This document shows, one piece after another, positions 59,301 to 64,000 of a DNA stretch of 64,000 nt (its first letter is position 1; each line of letters begins with the position of its first letter). Both the position numbers and the translations under genes were made by a program. The notes below the pieces were generated by a model. The model was not told where the DNA came from. It did not search any database and saw only the letters and a list, made by a program, of their open reading frames with translations. The stretch comes from Vibrio sp. MEBiC08052 (GTDB lineage Bacteria; Pseudomonadota; Gammaproteobacteria; Enterobacterales; Vibrionaceae). The DNA lies in the NCBI RefSeq assembly GCF_001506075.1, contig NZ_KQ947475.1, forward strand, positions 1,047,655-1,111,654. Direction: 5' to 3'.

Positions 59301-62300
59301 TCAAGGGGGATGAAGCGTGGTATGCCGCTGGCATTGCGCTGGCTGCGGAGAATGTCACCTCAAAAACCACGTTGTTGGCAAAACAAAGTGATGCTGCGGT
59401 AAACAGTATCACTTCCGGTGCGTTTGGTTTTGATGCCGGGCTACATCTGGATATTGATGCCGATAAACAAAACAGTCAGTCACAGCGGGTGACGTCGGTC
59501 GGCTCCCAATTGTCGGGGCAGAACGTCACCATTGAGGCGGGCCATCAAACCGGCCAGTCAGCGACGGTTCAGGGCTCAGTCATTCATGCGGATGACACCC
59601 TTGCTGTGAGTGGCAATCAGGTAAACCTGCTGGCGTCGGATGAGCAAAGCAGCAACACCAATGGCAGCGAGTCCGCGCATGTCGGTGCTTCGGTGACGTT
59701 ATTCGGGGCGAACAGCGGGGTCAATCTCGATGCCAGCTATAGCCGTAATGAAAGCGTCTCCCAAAGCCAGACTCATACCAACAGTGTGCTGAGTGCCGAT
59801 CATATCCGAATCACCTCAGACGGGGATACTGATGTGAACGGTGCCGACGTTGCGGCGAATGAGCAACTGGATATGTCCGTTGGCGGTGACCTGAATGTGG
59901 CTTCGGTACAGAACCGTTACAGCAGCACCAACCACGGTGGCTCTGTCAGTGGCGGGGTGGGTCTCTCCGGTGGGGATGTCGGCAAAGGTGGTGCTGTGAG
60001 CGGTTTTGATCATGCCGGGAACTTACAGGGCGTGAATAGCGGTGTGAACCTCTCAAACGGGCGTTCACATAGCCGGGAAACCATGCTGACCCGTATCACT
60101 TCCAGTGGTGATGCTAATATCACCGTGGGTGGCAATACCGATATCAAAGGTGCGACGATTGCGACGGTTAACGAAGACGGCAGCGACGCTGGTCGGCTTC
60201 ACTTCGAAACCGGCACGCTGAGTTATACCGACCTGAGTAACACGCGTGATACCAGCAGCCGCAATGCAGGTGTCAGCTCGAGTGTCAGTATCGGCCCGGA
60301 TAAGGATGGTGCGACTCAAATAGATGCGTCCCGTAATTCATCGAGATATCAGTACACCAATCAAAGTGGTTATCACAAGAGTAAAACGCTGGCGACGGTC
60401 GGACAGGGCGTGCTGCGTATCGAGGACACACGCAACAGTGATGATACCGAGCGTCTGAACCGGGATGTCACCAGCACGACTAAAGACCTGTACTCAGTGG
60501 ATCGTCAGCAGGGCAACTTTGATGTCACGGTGGACCACCGATTGCTGAGTGAGACCGGGTGGAAGGAGATTGCTGAGGATATACAAAGAAACAAACTGGC
60601 AGGAAAATCTCTGGTTGATATCGCACTGGAAGATTCGGTTAGCCTAAGTAATGCACTTGAGCATGTTGACGTTGTGCAGAAAGAGCTGGATGTTGAGATG
60701 TTGGTTGCCAGCCGTAATGGTAAATCTACAGTCAGTCTGAACAATCTGAATACGGCAACGGCAGCCCAGAAACAGCAGGCCATTAATGATTACGCGGTGG
60801 CGTACGCACAGGTCTTCGGTATCAGTATAGAAAGTGCACTTGTGATTGCAGTCGATAAATCGATGGGTGGTGGGCATTACATGGGGCAAAACGGCAGCAA
60901 TATCGTGATTAACGATGCAGCTATGAAAAATGCTCAGGCTTATATGCGAACTCTAGCCCATGAGGTGACACATGGGTTGACTGCACAGGGTGCCGTCTCT
61001 GACAAAGGAAGCTCGGCACTGAATGAGGAATATTCCGATCTGATTGGTGGCTATGCTGAGGATAACTTTGCTTTTGCGCTGGAGCATGCCGGGTTGGGTG
61101 ACCTGAATACGGGAGATGTGAACAACCATATTGGCAATGGTACGGTTCTGACACAGAACAACTGGAATACCATTAAAGATGTTCCGGTGAGTCAGTTAGA
61201 TTTTGAGATTGTCAGAGATGGCGGCTACAAAAATTTCTCTCAGTTAGTGCAGTCCGAGCCTCGCTTGAATGAGATGACATTAGGGCAGATGAATGCATTG
61301 CTTGATAATGTCACTTATCTGATGACTTACGGTGATGGTGTTGCCAACTCACCAGCAGCGGCTTCTGAGAAAATGGCTTATGTCCTTGAGAAGCTGAAAC
61401 AGCAGGGAACGGATCCGAAAGTGATTCAATTCCTGAAAGATAATACATCCAGAATGTCAGATATCATTGGTCCAGATCGTGAACAATATCATGCGTTAGG
61501 GAGAGCATTGATCAATGTCACGACAATGGGCGTGGCAGATATGATTCGGGATCCGTCAACCAGTGAACGAGTGCGGGCAATTCAGGCAGTCTGGGATAAT
61601 GCATTTACAGCGGCGGGAGTCCCTTCAGCTGGAATCGGGCTTGCAAGTTTAGGAGCGGATATCGCCCAGTTGTTGGGTAAGAAAGGCGTCGCACTATTAA
61701 GCAAAGATGAGTTTATTGCCACGGCAAAAGCTTGGGATGTGGATATCACTCAAGCGTCGAAGCAAGAAATGGATGGGTTGTATCAGGAGTATGCGCAGGC
61801 GAGTGGTAAGCTGGATAGTACCGTTGGTGATAGTAAACCTGTGCCGAAGTCTTTGGGAGGTAATGGGTCGTCGGTTGTTGAAGGTGAGTTTGATGGGCAG
61901 TTGAGTGCTCAAGGGGCCATAGGGAAAACAGAGCAAGCTATAAATCTACAGCGAGGTGTGAAAGGTGACTGGAATAAGATGGCTCACAATCCAGAGCCGA
62001 ATTCACATTATCAATTTGAAAATGGTTATAGTTATAAAACTGATTCCGATGGACGAGTGAATTCGGTGGAAGCAGATCTCCAGTTAGATCCTTGGGATCG
62101 TAATACTTACCAGCAAAAAGTTTCAGGTCGAGAGTGCCGGAGCCCTGATGATTGCGGTGGACATTTGATTGCCTCAATGTTTGGTGGCCCCGGCGAAGGT
62201 ATTAATTTGGTACCTATGAATGGAAAATTAAACGGTTCTGGTGGCGAGTGGTACAAACTTGAAACACAATGGCGTAATATTCTTGGCAAAGGAGGCTCTG

Positions 62301-62428
62301 TGAAAGTGAAGATAGAGCCTAAGTACTCAGGTAGTAGTAAGAGACCAGAAGCCTTTGAAGTTAGCTATTCGGTTAATAATGATGATGAAATTATCCGTAC
62401 ACTGCAAAATACTCCTACAGGTGAATAA
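47306..62428 (+). CDS. cdiA: Giant contact-dependent inhibition toxin CdiA (filamentous haemagglutinin family)
   Basis: This 5,040-residue effector is exported by CdiB and delivers its C-terminal toxin on cell contact. In order: signal peptide (1-27); TPS secretion domain with VIVDNSQHNTSVNRAGNG and the NPYGITCNGCGF motif near residue 136; and FHA-1 repeats with 13 modules from about residue 714, six exactly 165 residues long. Then an AT-rich, Cys-containing putative receptor-binding insert (about 2731-2930), a Thr/Gln-rich linker (about 2935-3098) and a YP-like segment (LGSDYFKDQL) occur. FHA-2 repeats follow, with a Lys/Gln coiled-coil insertion near 3920-4035. The pretoxin region carries HEVTH (4552-4556) but no VENN motif. 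The end (from about 4890) has CGGHLIA and NLVPMNGKLN, typical of non-specific endonuclease NS_2. ATG 47306 follows AAGGG; ATG 47297 is too close. Confidence 0.93.
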   Translation: MIKPVAFWQRALVYFICWTFNIQPLLANVIVDNSQHNTSVNRAGNGVEVVNIATPNANGLSHNQYQQFNVDPSGLILNNSTAQVAQSQLGGYLQNNPNLHGQAATVILNEVTGASRSQLQGYTEVFGQGAPVILTNPYGITCNGCGFINTPRVTLSTGNPLIENGNVTGFDVSQGSVSIEGLGLDATHQSYFDIITRTAQLNADIHANDLSIVTGKNRVSYQSNQVTATTADDKEAAPELAIDSSNLGGMYAGRIALVATDAGVGVNVGNLSASQGDIRISADGQITLGKSSAQNNLTVSSQSDVTLKGSQYAGQTASLSGQSIHADSNTLAAGQNVSLTATDTVRLNQSLVEAGVDADGKQQAGGVVDVQANDLTLNAGNLIAGQQLTTAVDNITADQDSLIYGQEMALNQLSKLDNSGTVAAKDQLSVKGTDASLVGHGNMTASDITMDSDRLTLDTHITAQTLAVQASQNLTTGEQSEVSATDKLTVTAGTLNQQGQLTTRGDMDINAADAILKGDVTGQDIQVKAQHLTQESGTLQAGQTLHITGDTVTLSGASAGKTSVGIDAGQLTLNGTLQSGGDVRLTVVNDMQTGEQSQLVTQGSLQATVGTLTQCGKMQSGEDVTLTGHTLKNEGLVSAVGNTHLTAQAQLTNRGTVTSGQQLTTNAGAVTNSGELSAQQKVVMTVAGQLDNQTNGLISGQVTTVHAGSVNNTGQLQSLTDLGLTADALNNSGTLAALSDATLNVTNDLTNRGTVSAGNDVRLLTDNLTNSGQVIASDNLLIAKDLNQTRNTSLNNTGGSLDAGSGSLTIATQGDLQVSAGQHLFAGKNLTITAATLDNSGEIAAQDNTRLTLDGVTTAQSVLTNQTDGLISGQTTSIDAQSVANLGQLQALENLGLTATSLANSGTLTALNTMLAVHDHLLNTGTVSAVEHINLLANQVDNQGWVSAGTHLLIAADQDKKRSESLNNAGRFETRDGDIEIVTDTVTQQSSGHMIAGHDLRLDGNQLDNRGELAATGKADLLLHQQLLNQQSGLISGQVTTITAQSVNNQGQLQSLSDLGLTAESFGNSGVLAALDNTSLHISHDLTSSGSILAGHQIVLNAEQLDNRGRVSAGDAAIVTTNQSATGQDDSLIVTADTLTNSGELLARGRNQLTLNMQLTNQTDGLISGQTTTVNTQSVTNHGQLQSLTTLGLTADALENSGTLAALSDMTLNVAHQLSNSGAVSADHDVSLLTDNLTNTGKMFAGNNLLIAKDSEQTRTTTFNNIDGSLTAKAGHLTIATHDDVVVSTGQHLIAGQNVTLQASSLTNDGEVSAQGKTALTLDNTLTNHGLVSGQQTTLAAQLVTNTGQLQSLTDLGLTADALDNSGTLAAFNHADLTVADRLLNRGAVLAGNNIHLNAARMENQGRVSAGDQAMMTPEQRAAGQTDVSLSVTADTLTNSGELLAQGSNQLTINAQLTNLTGGLISGQTTTVNAPAVTNAGQLQSLTDLGLTTDALDNSGTLAALSDMTLNVAHQLSNSGAISASHDVSLLSDNLTNSGKVFAGNNLLIAKDTEKTRTTTFNNTDGSLTAKAGQLTIATHGDVVVSRGQHLTAGQDLILQANSLTNNGEVAAQGNTLLTLDNALINHGLVSGQQTMITAQSVTNTDQLQSLSDLGLTADALDNSGTLAALSDMTLNVAHQLSNSGAVSANHDVSLLTDNLTNTGKVFAGKNLLVAKDSGQTRTATFNNTDGSLTAKAGHLTIATHGDVVVSHGQHLIAGQNVTLQANSLTNNGEVAAQGKTSLTLDNALTNHGLVSGQQTTLVAQSVTNTGQLQSLTDLGLNADTLANSGTLAALSDMTLNVAHQLSNSGTVSANHDVSLLTDNLTNTGKVFAGNNLLVAKDTGLTRTATFNNTGGSLTAKAGQLTIATHGDVMVSSGQHLSAGQDLILQASSLTNDGEVAAQGNTLLTLDNALTNHGLVSGQQTTLAAQSVTNTGQLQSLTDLGLTADALDNSGTLAALSDMTLNVAHQLSNSGAVSANHDVSLLTDNLTNAGKVFAGKNLLIAKDTEQTRTTTFNNTDGSLTAKAGHLTIATHDNVVVSTGQHLTAGQDLSLQANSLTNDGEVAAQGNTSLALDNALTNHNLVSGQKTTLIAQSVTNTGQLQSLSALGLTADALTNSGTLAALSDMTLNVAHQLSNSGAVSANHDVSLLTDNLTNTGKVFAGKNLLIAKDTEKTRTTTFNNTDGSLTAKAGLLTIATHGDVVVSRGQHLIAGQDVTLQANSLTNNGKVSAQGNTSLALDNALTNHNLVSGQKTTLIAQSVTNTGQLQSLSALGLTADALTNSGTLAALSDMTLNVAYQLSNSGTVSANHDVSLLTDNLTNAGQVFAGNNLLIAKDTGQTRTATFNNTDGSLTAKAGQLTIATHGDVVVSSGQHLIAGQNVTLQANSLTNDGEVSAQGKTTLTLDNALTNHGLVSGQQTMITAQSVNNTGQMQALTDLGLNADVLANSGTLVAGNNAVFNIIHTLTSNGNISAGNNASLLADQVNNQNKIYARNSVLIAKDSAQTRSSSLTNSGQIDAKHGSISIATHGDLTVGAGQHLSAGKDLTLVADALTNDGELSSQGITTIGVDGTLTNHTAGIISGQNTVLRAGATTNQGQLQALNDLNLTTGSLTNSGSLVALHDMTLNATGHVDNQSLLYAGHDSNLFSDTLTNYSDIVVGNDLLIARDGNKTRSRNLTNSSGSIESLGGNIGIYADSVLNKRTVLDIVNQQSVSLLPWTRIEARNENYIEISKGHKYYPEYEMYEHCSGSGRNSSGSGCHTVFKVKSGKRFSVKAFHFGQDLKSASKESRITAVSNIEIHADNIKNDASLISGQNVSLASRILRNQGYNIQSYDTYFDYKVTGCANHRECFFIVEKKHNTPTEPLRIIQSSIIATNNVFINVQNKFDNSVIRSRTAGTQPTQSARTARATQGPSGTQADVHVTQNIPDADQGIASTQNVSDSAQPLQTTQGGGTAEGVQVTQGPSDTSGTIQSPSLQTAQGGGTAQGVLATQEPSETSGTVQAQSATTHSIELTSQGSGSGAAVQAGQTPAGSGLAAQSAPNLTSVARTAPQGKPTTTVPLSNSSTVTAPTVNLPNQNRIPFPDYRLPTSPHGLFVFSEGPQSDYLIATNPAVTNLNDFLGSDYFKDQLNYDPERKEKFLGDAYYDTRTISQEIFEQTGKRYLNEDIGSDLAQMKQLIDSAAQEKTALNLKNGVALTDEQIARLSHDIIWYEPIEVNGQTVMAPKLYLSSASQDNISNGALLAGRNVNVTTGDFANSGAVAAREDLSIASRNGISNTHGTLSANDDLALIATGDIVNRSGVISGGSVQLKTTSGNVVNETLVNKTDYGNGFVHTEVGPESLIQSRTTLGISAGKDIVSQGATIRAGEGTVLLAGGDVTFGAVERETQQSFLGGTRQVIKDIVHLGSTVSSGGDLTIQAGNNLHATASDLSAQGTLILAAGHDITLDTAVDTAYRYSDGGGHTRQLSTTTNQGSNLSGRDVLLQSGNDTTLVNAGIQASGNVALNAKGDVNILAANDSRYEYSKSTHKKSFGRSKTTIHESLKETVRGSSIAAGGDITIKAQKYSNAKLANGHSDIQVVGSNLNAGDAINLSADGDVILSAQQYREYQYNQTIKKGFGGLSGSNRGNLDDATLLEGANTIAASHININSGKNIGVIASTVSAGGDVNMQALDEVLVTADNILRQTQQWDEKSSFLSGGHLMEMSSDREGMQSSTAQGSQIASHGNVNIQGGSVALVGSDVVAGENTVLKADTGHLDIRSAQNSLRKTSQHKQVSVDFPTFELLSQPESALQITDGQVRFRIGKATYDQVENQTTATTQTGSTVLANNDVSLSAAGDLTVTGSRIAADQDGSGAGDLSLAAENILIQEAKETEQTQSQEVHGKAEASLVVQHQAVEVAKAVKGLQQATQALKQAKQDYQQYKKQLASLKGTLETLQADYAAKKPGVTFEDIEELQDLVSDLKGDEAWYAAGIALAAENVTSKTTLLAKQSDAAVNSITSGAFGFDAGLHLDIDADKQNSQSQRVTSVGSQLSGQNVTIEAGHQTGQSATVQGSVIHADDTLAVSGNQVNLLASDEQSSNTNGSESAHVGASVTLFGANSGVNLDASYSRNESVSQSQTHTNSVLSADHIRITSDGDTDVNGADVAANEQLDMSVGGDLNVASVQNRYSSTNHGGSVSGGVGLSGGDVGKGGAVSGFDHAGNLQGVNSGVNLSNGRSHSRETMLTRITSSGDANITVGGNTDIKGATIATVNEDGSDAGRLHFETGTLSYTDLSNTRDTSSRNAGVSSSVSIGPDKDGATQIDASRNSSRYQYTNQSGYHKSKTLATVGQGVLRIEDTRNSDDTERLNRDVTSTTKDLYSVDRQQGNFDVTVDHRLLSETGWKEIAEDIQRNKLAGKSLVDIALEDSVSLSNALEHVDVVQKELDVEMLVASRNGKSTVSLNNLNTATAAQKQQAINDYAVAYAQVFGISIESALVIAVDKSMGGGHYMGQNGSNIVINDAAMKNAQAYMRTLAHEVTHGLTAQGAVSDKGSSALNEEYSDLIGGYAEDNFAFALEHAGLGDLNTGDVNNHIGNGTVLTQNNWNTIKDVPVSQLDFEIVRDGGYKNFSQLVQSEPRLNEMTLGQMNALLDNVTYLMTYGDGVANSPAAASEKMAYVLEKLKQQGTDPKVIQFLKDNTSRMSDIIGPDREQYHALGRALINVTTMGVADMIRDPSTSERVRAIQAVWDNAFTAAGVPSAGIGLASLGADIAQLLGKKGVALLSKDEFIATAKAWDVDITQASKQEMDGLYQEYAQASGKLDSTVGDSKPVPKSLGGNGSSVVEGEFDGQLSAQGAIGKTEQAINLQRGVKGDWNKMAHNPEPNSHYQFENGYSYKTDSDGRVNSVEADLQLDPWDRNTYQQKVSGRECRSPDDCGGHLIASMFGGPGEGINLVPMNGKLNGSGGEWYKLETQWRNILGKGGSVKVKIEPKYSGSSKRPEAFEVSYSVNNDDEIIRTLQNTPTGE
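49445..51745 (+). repeat. Diverged FHA-1 modules of CdiA
   Basis: Modules marked by Gly-Gln-Leu-Gln begin at 49445, 49964, 50456, 50852 and 51347, with lengths of 519, 492, 396, 495 and 399 bases. The roughly 396-399-base versions lack the middle part with the LLIAKD and TFNN segments. Confidence 0.75.
51746..54715 (+). repeat. Six exact 495-bp tandem modules in CdiA
   Basis: Modules begin at 51746, 52241, 52736, 53231, 53726 and 54221, all exactly 495 bases (165 codons). They encode variations of the GLTADALDNSGTLAALSD, SNSGAVSANHDVSLLTDNLTN, LLIAKDT and SGQHLIAGQ segments. The stretch from about 53637 to 53800 is identical to 54132 to 54295. A further, more diverged copy runs 54716-55213 (498 bases). 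Confidence 0.9.
56271..56450 (+). repeat. Two 90-bp units in the Thr/Gln-rich linker of CdiA
   Basis: CACAAGGGGGCGGAACCGCT occurs at 56271 and 56361, giving a 30-residue period (TQGGGTAEGVQVTQGPSDTSG and its variant). It is part of a low-complexity linker between the AT-rich insert and the YP-like segment. Confidence 0.7.
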
Positions 62429-62868
62429 TGACAGACGACCAAAAAATATATGCAGAAATAGGTAAATCTCTTTGGAATATAATGCCAGATATGGCTTGTG
62501 AGATTTATTTTTATGGTGATATATTCCCTAAATCAAAGGGTTGCACAATAAATTTCAAGCTAAAGCAAGATGGCTCAATCTCTGGATTTAAGTTTGGAGA
62601 GACCCCGAAAGATGTTACGCGATTCATTCTTAGTAAGGCTGAACTATTACAAAAAACTGAACCGTATAGAAAAGAACCTTGGACACATTTTAAAGCGACA
62701 TTGACAGAAGCTGGTAAATTTAAGATGGACTTTGCGTATATACCAGAAGATGATTCTTGGCCCGGATTGTTTATGAAACGGGTTAGTGAATTGAGTTTAG
62801 AAGAAGCAGAAGAAAAATATATACCAGAGGAAGAGTGGAAGAAATGCGTCGATAAATATGGCTCTTGA
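62428..62868 (+). CDS. cdiI: CDI immunity protein, YezG/DUF600-like
   Basis: The 146-residue acidic protein resembles the YezG/DUF600 immunity family: YAEIGKSLWNIMPDMACEIYFYGDI at the N terminus and FKATLTEAGKFKMDFAYIPEDD near residue 90. In Bacillus, YezG neutralises YeeF, a toxin with the same endonuclease type as this CdiA tail. Its ATG overlaps the cdiA stop (TAATG), and AGGTG lies five bases before. The composition is AT-rich compared with the CdiA shaft, as expected of an exchangeable toxin-immunity cassette. No further orphan toxin/immunity module follows in the window. Confidence 0.82.
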   Translation: MTDDQKIYAEIGKSLWNIMPDMACEIYFYGDIFPKSKGCTINFKLKQDGSISGFKFGETPKDVTRFILSKAELLQKTEPYRKEPWTHFKATLTEAGKFKMDFAYIPEDDSWPGLFMKRVSELSLEEAEEKYIPEEEWKKCVDKYGS

Positions 62869-62951
62869 GATACTGCTGATTCTTCGAAACTGTAAAAGAT
62901 TCTCTGTGTCACGCCCATTTCCACAAACCCAGATAGGGCAGCGCCCACCAA

Positions 62952-62973
62952 GCTGGAACCATCAGGTTCCAGC
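62952..62973. terminator. Hairpin between cdiI and the converging nucleotidyltransferase-HEPN gene
   Basis: A perfect 9-bp stem GCTGGAACC/GGTTCCAGC with loop ATCA lies five bases before the end of the converging gene. There is no T tract, so its role is inferred from position. Confidence 0.5.
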
Positions 62974-62977
62974 CCCT

Positions 62978-63853
62978 TCACCCAACCCTCTCTAAACAAA
63001 CCCGTTCCACCAATCCTTTCAACCGCTGCACTTCTTTTTCCAGATATGCCAATTCTTCCACGGTGATCTCATAATGCTCCGAGTAGCGGGCTTCAATATA
63101 CGCCCGTTGCAGGCGGCGGAAGCAGCGGCGGTGGAATTTGTTGTCGAGCGGGAAAATGGTTGCAAATTCAGCATCGATTTGGGCGCATAGTTTCCCCAGT
63201 TTTTCGATATTATGGGATTTAGGTAAATAATTGGTGCAGGTCAGTAGCGTGCAGGCGAATAAATGTTCACTTGCTTGATGGAGTAAAAACGCAGCTTTTT
63301 TCAACCAATGGTTTTGCATCGTTACTTGGTGTAAAGCAATAAACTGAATTGCACTTTCAAACCACTGTTCATAATGCTTACGGGCAATTTTCTGCTTTTC
63401 TGCTTCGGTTAGATCCCCCGGCTCTGCCAGCGGTTTTGGGGTGGCAGCAAACAGCTCAATCCCTTCTTCGCGGATATCTTTGAAGAAATAATGCCCCTGT
63501 TGTAGCCGCTCGTTGACTTCCTGCAAATCATGGACAATCAATCCCAGCGGTGCCGAAGTAACTTTACGGTCGATCTGCTCTTTGGCACGTTGCCAGACGA
63601 CATCTTCTTCAACCAGTGCGGCTTTATTCACAATCACCAGAATATCGTAATCGCTGATATAGCCATTGACCGGATCGTTGACCCAAGAGCCTTTGGCATG
63701 GCTGCCGAACAGGATGATTTTCACAATCCGAAACTCACTTTTACTCGCTGTTTTGCCCTGAAGATAGTCTTCCAGCGTATCGCGCAGAATGGTCGATATG
63801 GTAGCAAGCTCCTGCTGTTTGGATTCAGGCAAATGGTCGAGAGATGTTTTCAT
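62978..63853 (-). CDS. Nucleotidyltransferase-HEPN fusion protein
   Basis: The 291-residue protein joins an N-terminal minimal nucleotidyltransferase (GSHAKGSW, then SDYDILV with the two catalytic aspartates, near residues 50-75) to a C-terminal HEPN helical domain (about residues 160-280; HQASEHLFACTLL and ARYSEHYEIT). Separate MNT and HEPN genes form toxin-antitoxin pairs in which the MNT modifies the HEPN ribonuclease; fused forms also exist. The HEPN RX4-6H motif is not clear, so nuclease activity is doubtful. It converges on cdiI, and is probably a separate accessory gene. Confidence 0.82.
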   Translation of the reverse strand: MKTSLDHLPESKQQELATISTILRDTLEDYLQGKTASKSEFRIVKIILFGSHAKGSWVNDPVNGYISDYDILVIVNKAALVEEDVVWQRAKEQIDRKVTSAPLGLIVHDLQEVNERLQQGHYFFKDIREEGIELFAATPKPLAEPGDLTEAEKQKIARKHYEQWFESAIQFIALHQVTMQNHWLKKAAFLLHQASEHLFACTLLTCTNYLPKSHNIEKLGKLCAQIDAEFATIFPLDNKFHRRCFRRLQRAYIEARYSEHYEITVEELAYLEKEVQRLKGLVERVCLERVG

Positions 63854-64000
63854 AAAGCGATATTCGGTCGGTGTGGATTGAATGGCTCATAGGATAAAAG
63901 AAGCGAGCGGCAAAAAACACTGTTTGTCATGGTTTTAGTGGTGTTGCCGGGGGAAATGCGACGGGGTTCGGTTTTATTGGTTTGTCTTGTTCTAGCCTCT
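63854..64000. other. Right edge without a gene
   Basis: Beyond the start of the nucleotidyltransferase-HEPN gene lies its presumed promoter region; no other feature is visible before the window ends. Confidence 0.5.

Overview
The window looks like chromosomal DNA of a member of the Vibrionaceae (Gammaproteobacteria). The order moaABCDE, CBS protein, udp, metG, apbC, udk, then fadL, fadIJ, apt-dnaX-ybaB-recR is the sort of backbone seen in Vibrio, and the proteins resemble Vibrio and enterobacterial orthologues. No tRNA, rRNA, CRISPR array, prophage or classical IS element was seen. Assignment to a species is not possible from the sequence alone.

Region 1 (1-28.1 kb) is mostly housekeeping. 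It holds molybdopterin synthesis (moaA-E, with what may be the end of a Moco riboswitch at the left edge), a CBS protein, uridine phosphorylase, an unknown membrane-anchored protein, MetRS, the Fe-S carrier ApbC/Mrp, uridine kinase, AsmA, the corrinoid adenosyltransferase, a low-molecular-weight phosphatase, and fatty-acid uptake and oxidation genes (fadL, fadI, fadJ) carrying FadR-like boxes. It continues with a YdjA-type nitroreductase, a LysR regulator, an RssB-like response regulator, apt, dnaX (with a clear programmed frameshift site), ybaB, recR, two Cys-cluster proteins and a rhombosortase.

Region 2 (28.2-37.7 kb) is shaped by a REP-associated tyrosine transposase (RAYT) and a family of short GTGTCC-type repeats. 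The repeats lie beside the RAYT, fill the 3' spacer of the next operon, enter the hutF coding sequence and abut the hutF start codon. Between the repeat clusters sits an eight-gene operon, almost fully translationally coupled (NTF2-like, SDR, FAD amine oxidase/desaturase-like, DUF1365, cyclopropane-fatty-acid-synthase-like methyltransferase, DUF2878 membrane protein, chalcone-isomerase-like protein, DUF3833 lipoprotein). It is led by TTGTACAAC motifs and looks like an envelope-lipid modification system.

Region 3 (36.1-44.4 kb) is a complete five-step histidine utilisation locus: hutF diverging from hutC, then hutH-I-G-U. Two matching putative HutC operators (CTTGTnTAnACAAG type) lie in the hutF/hutC spacer and before hutH. 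HutU is of the long, animal UROC1-like type instead of the usual short bacterial form. A YfbR-like HD phosphohydrolase follows, with an altered HD motif.

Region 4 (45.5-64 kb) is a contact-dependent growth inhibition (two-partner secretion) locus: cdiB, a giant cdiA (about 5,040 residues), and an overlapping YezG/DUF600-like immunity gene. CdiA has a shaft containing six exact 495-bp tandem modules, an AT-rich putative receptor-binding insert, an HExxH-containing pretoxin region, and a C-terminal non-specific-endonuclease-type toxin. A fused nucleotidyltransferase-HEPN protein closes the window.
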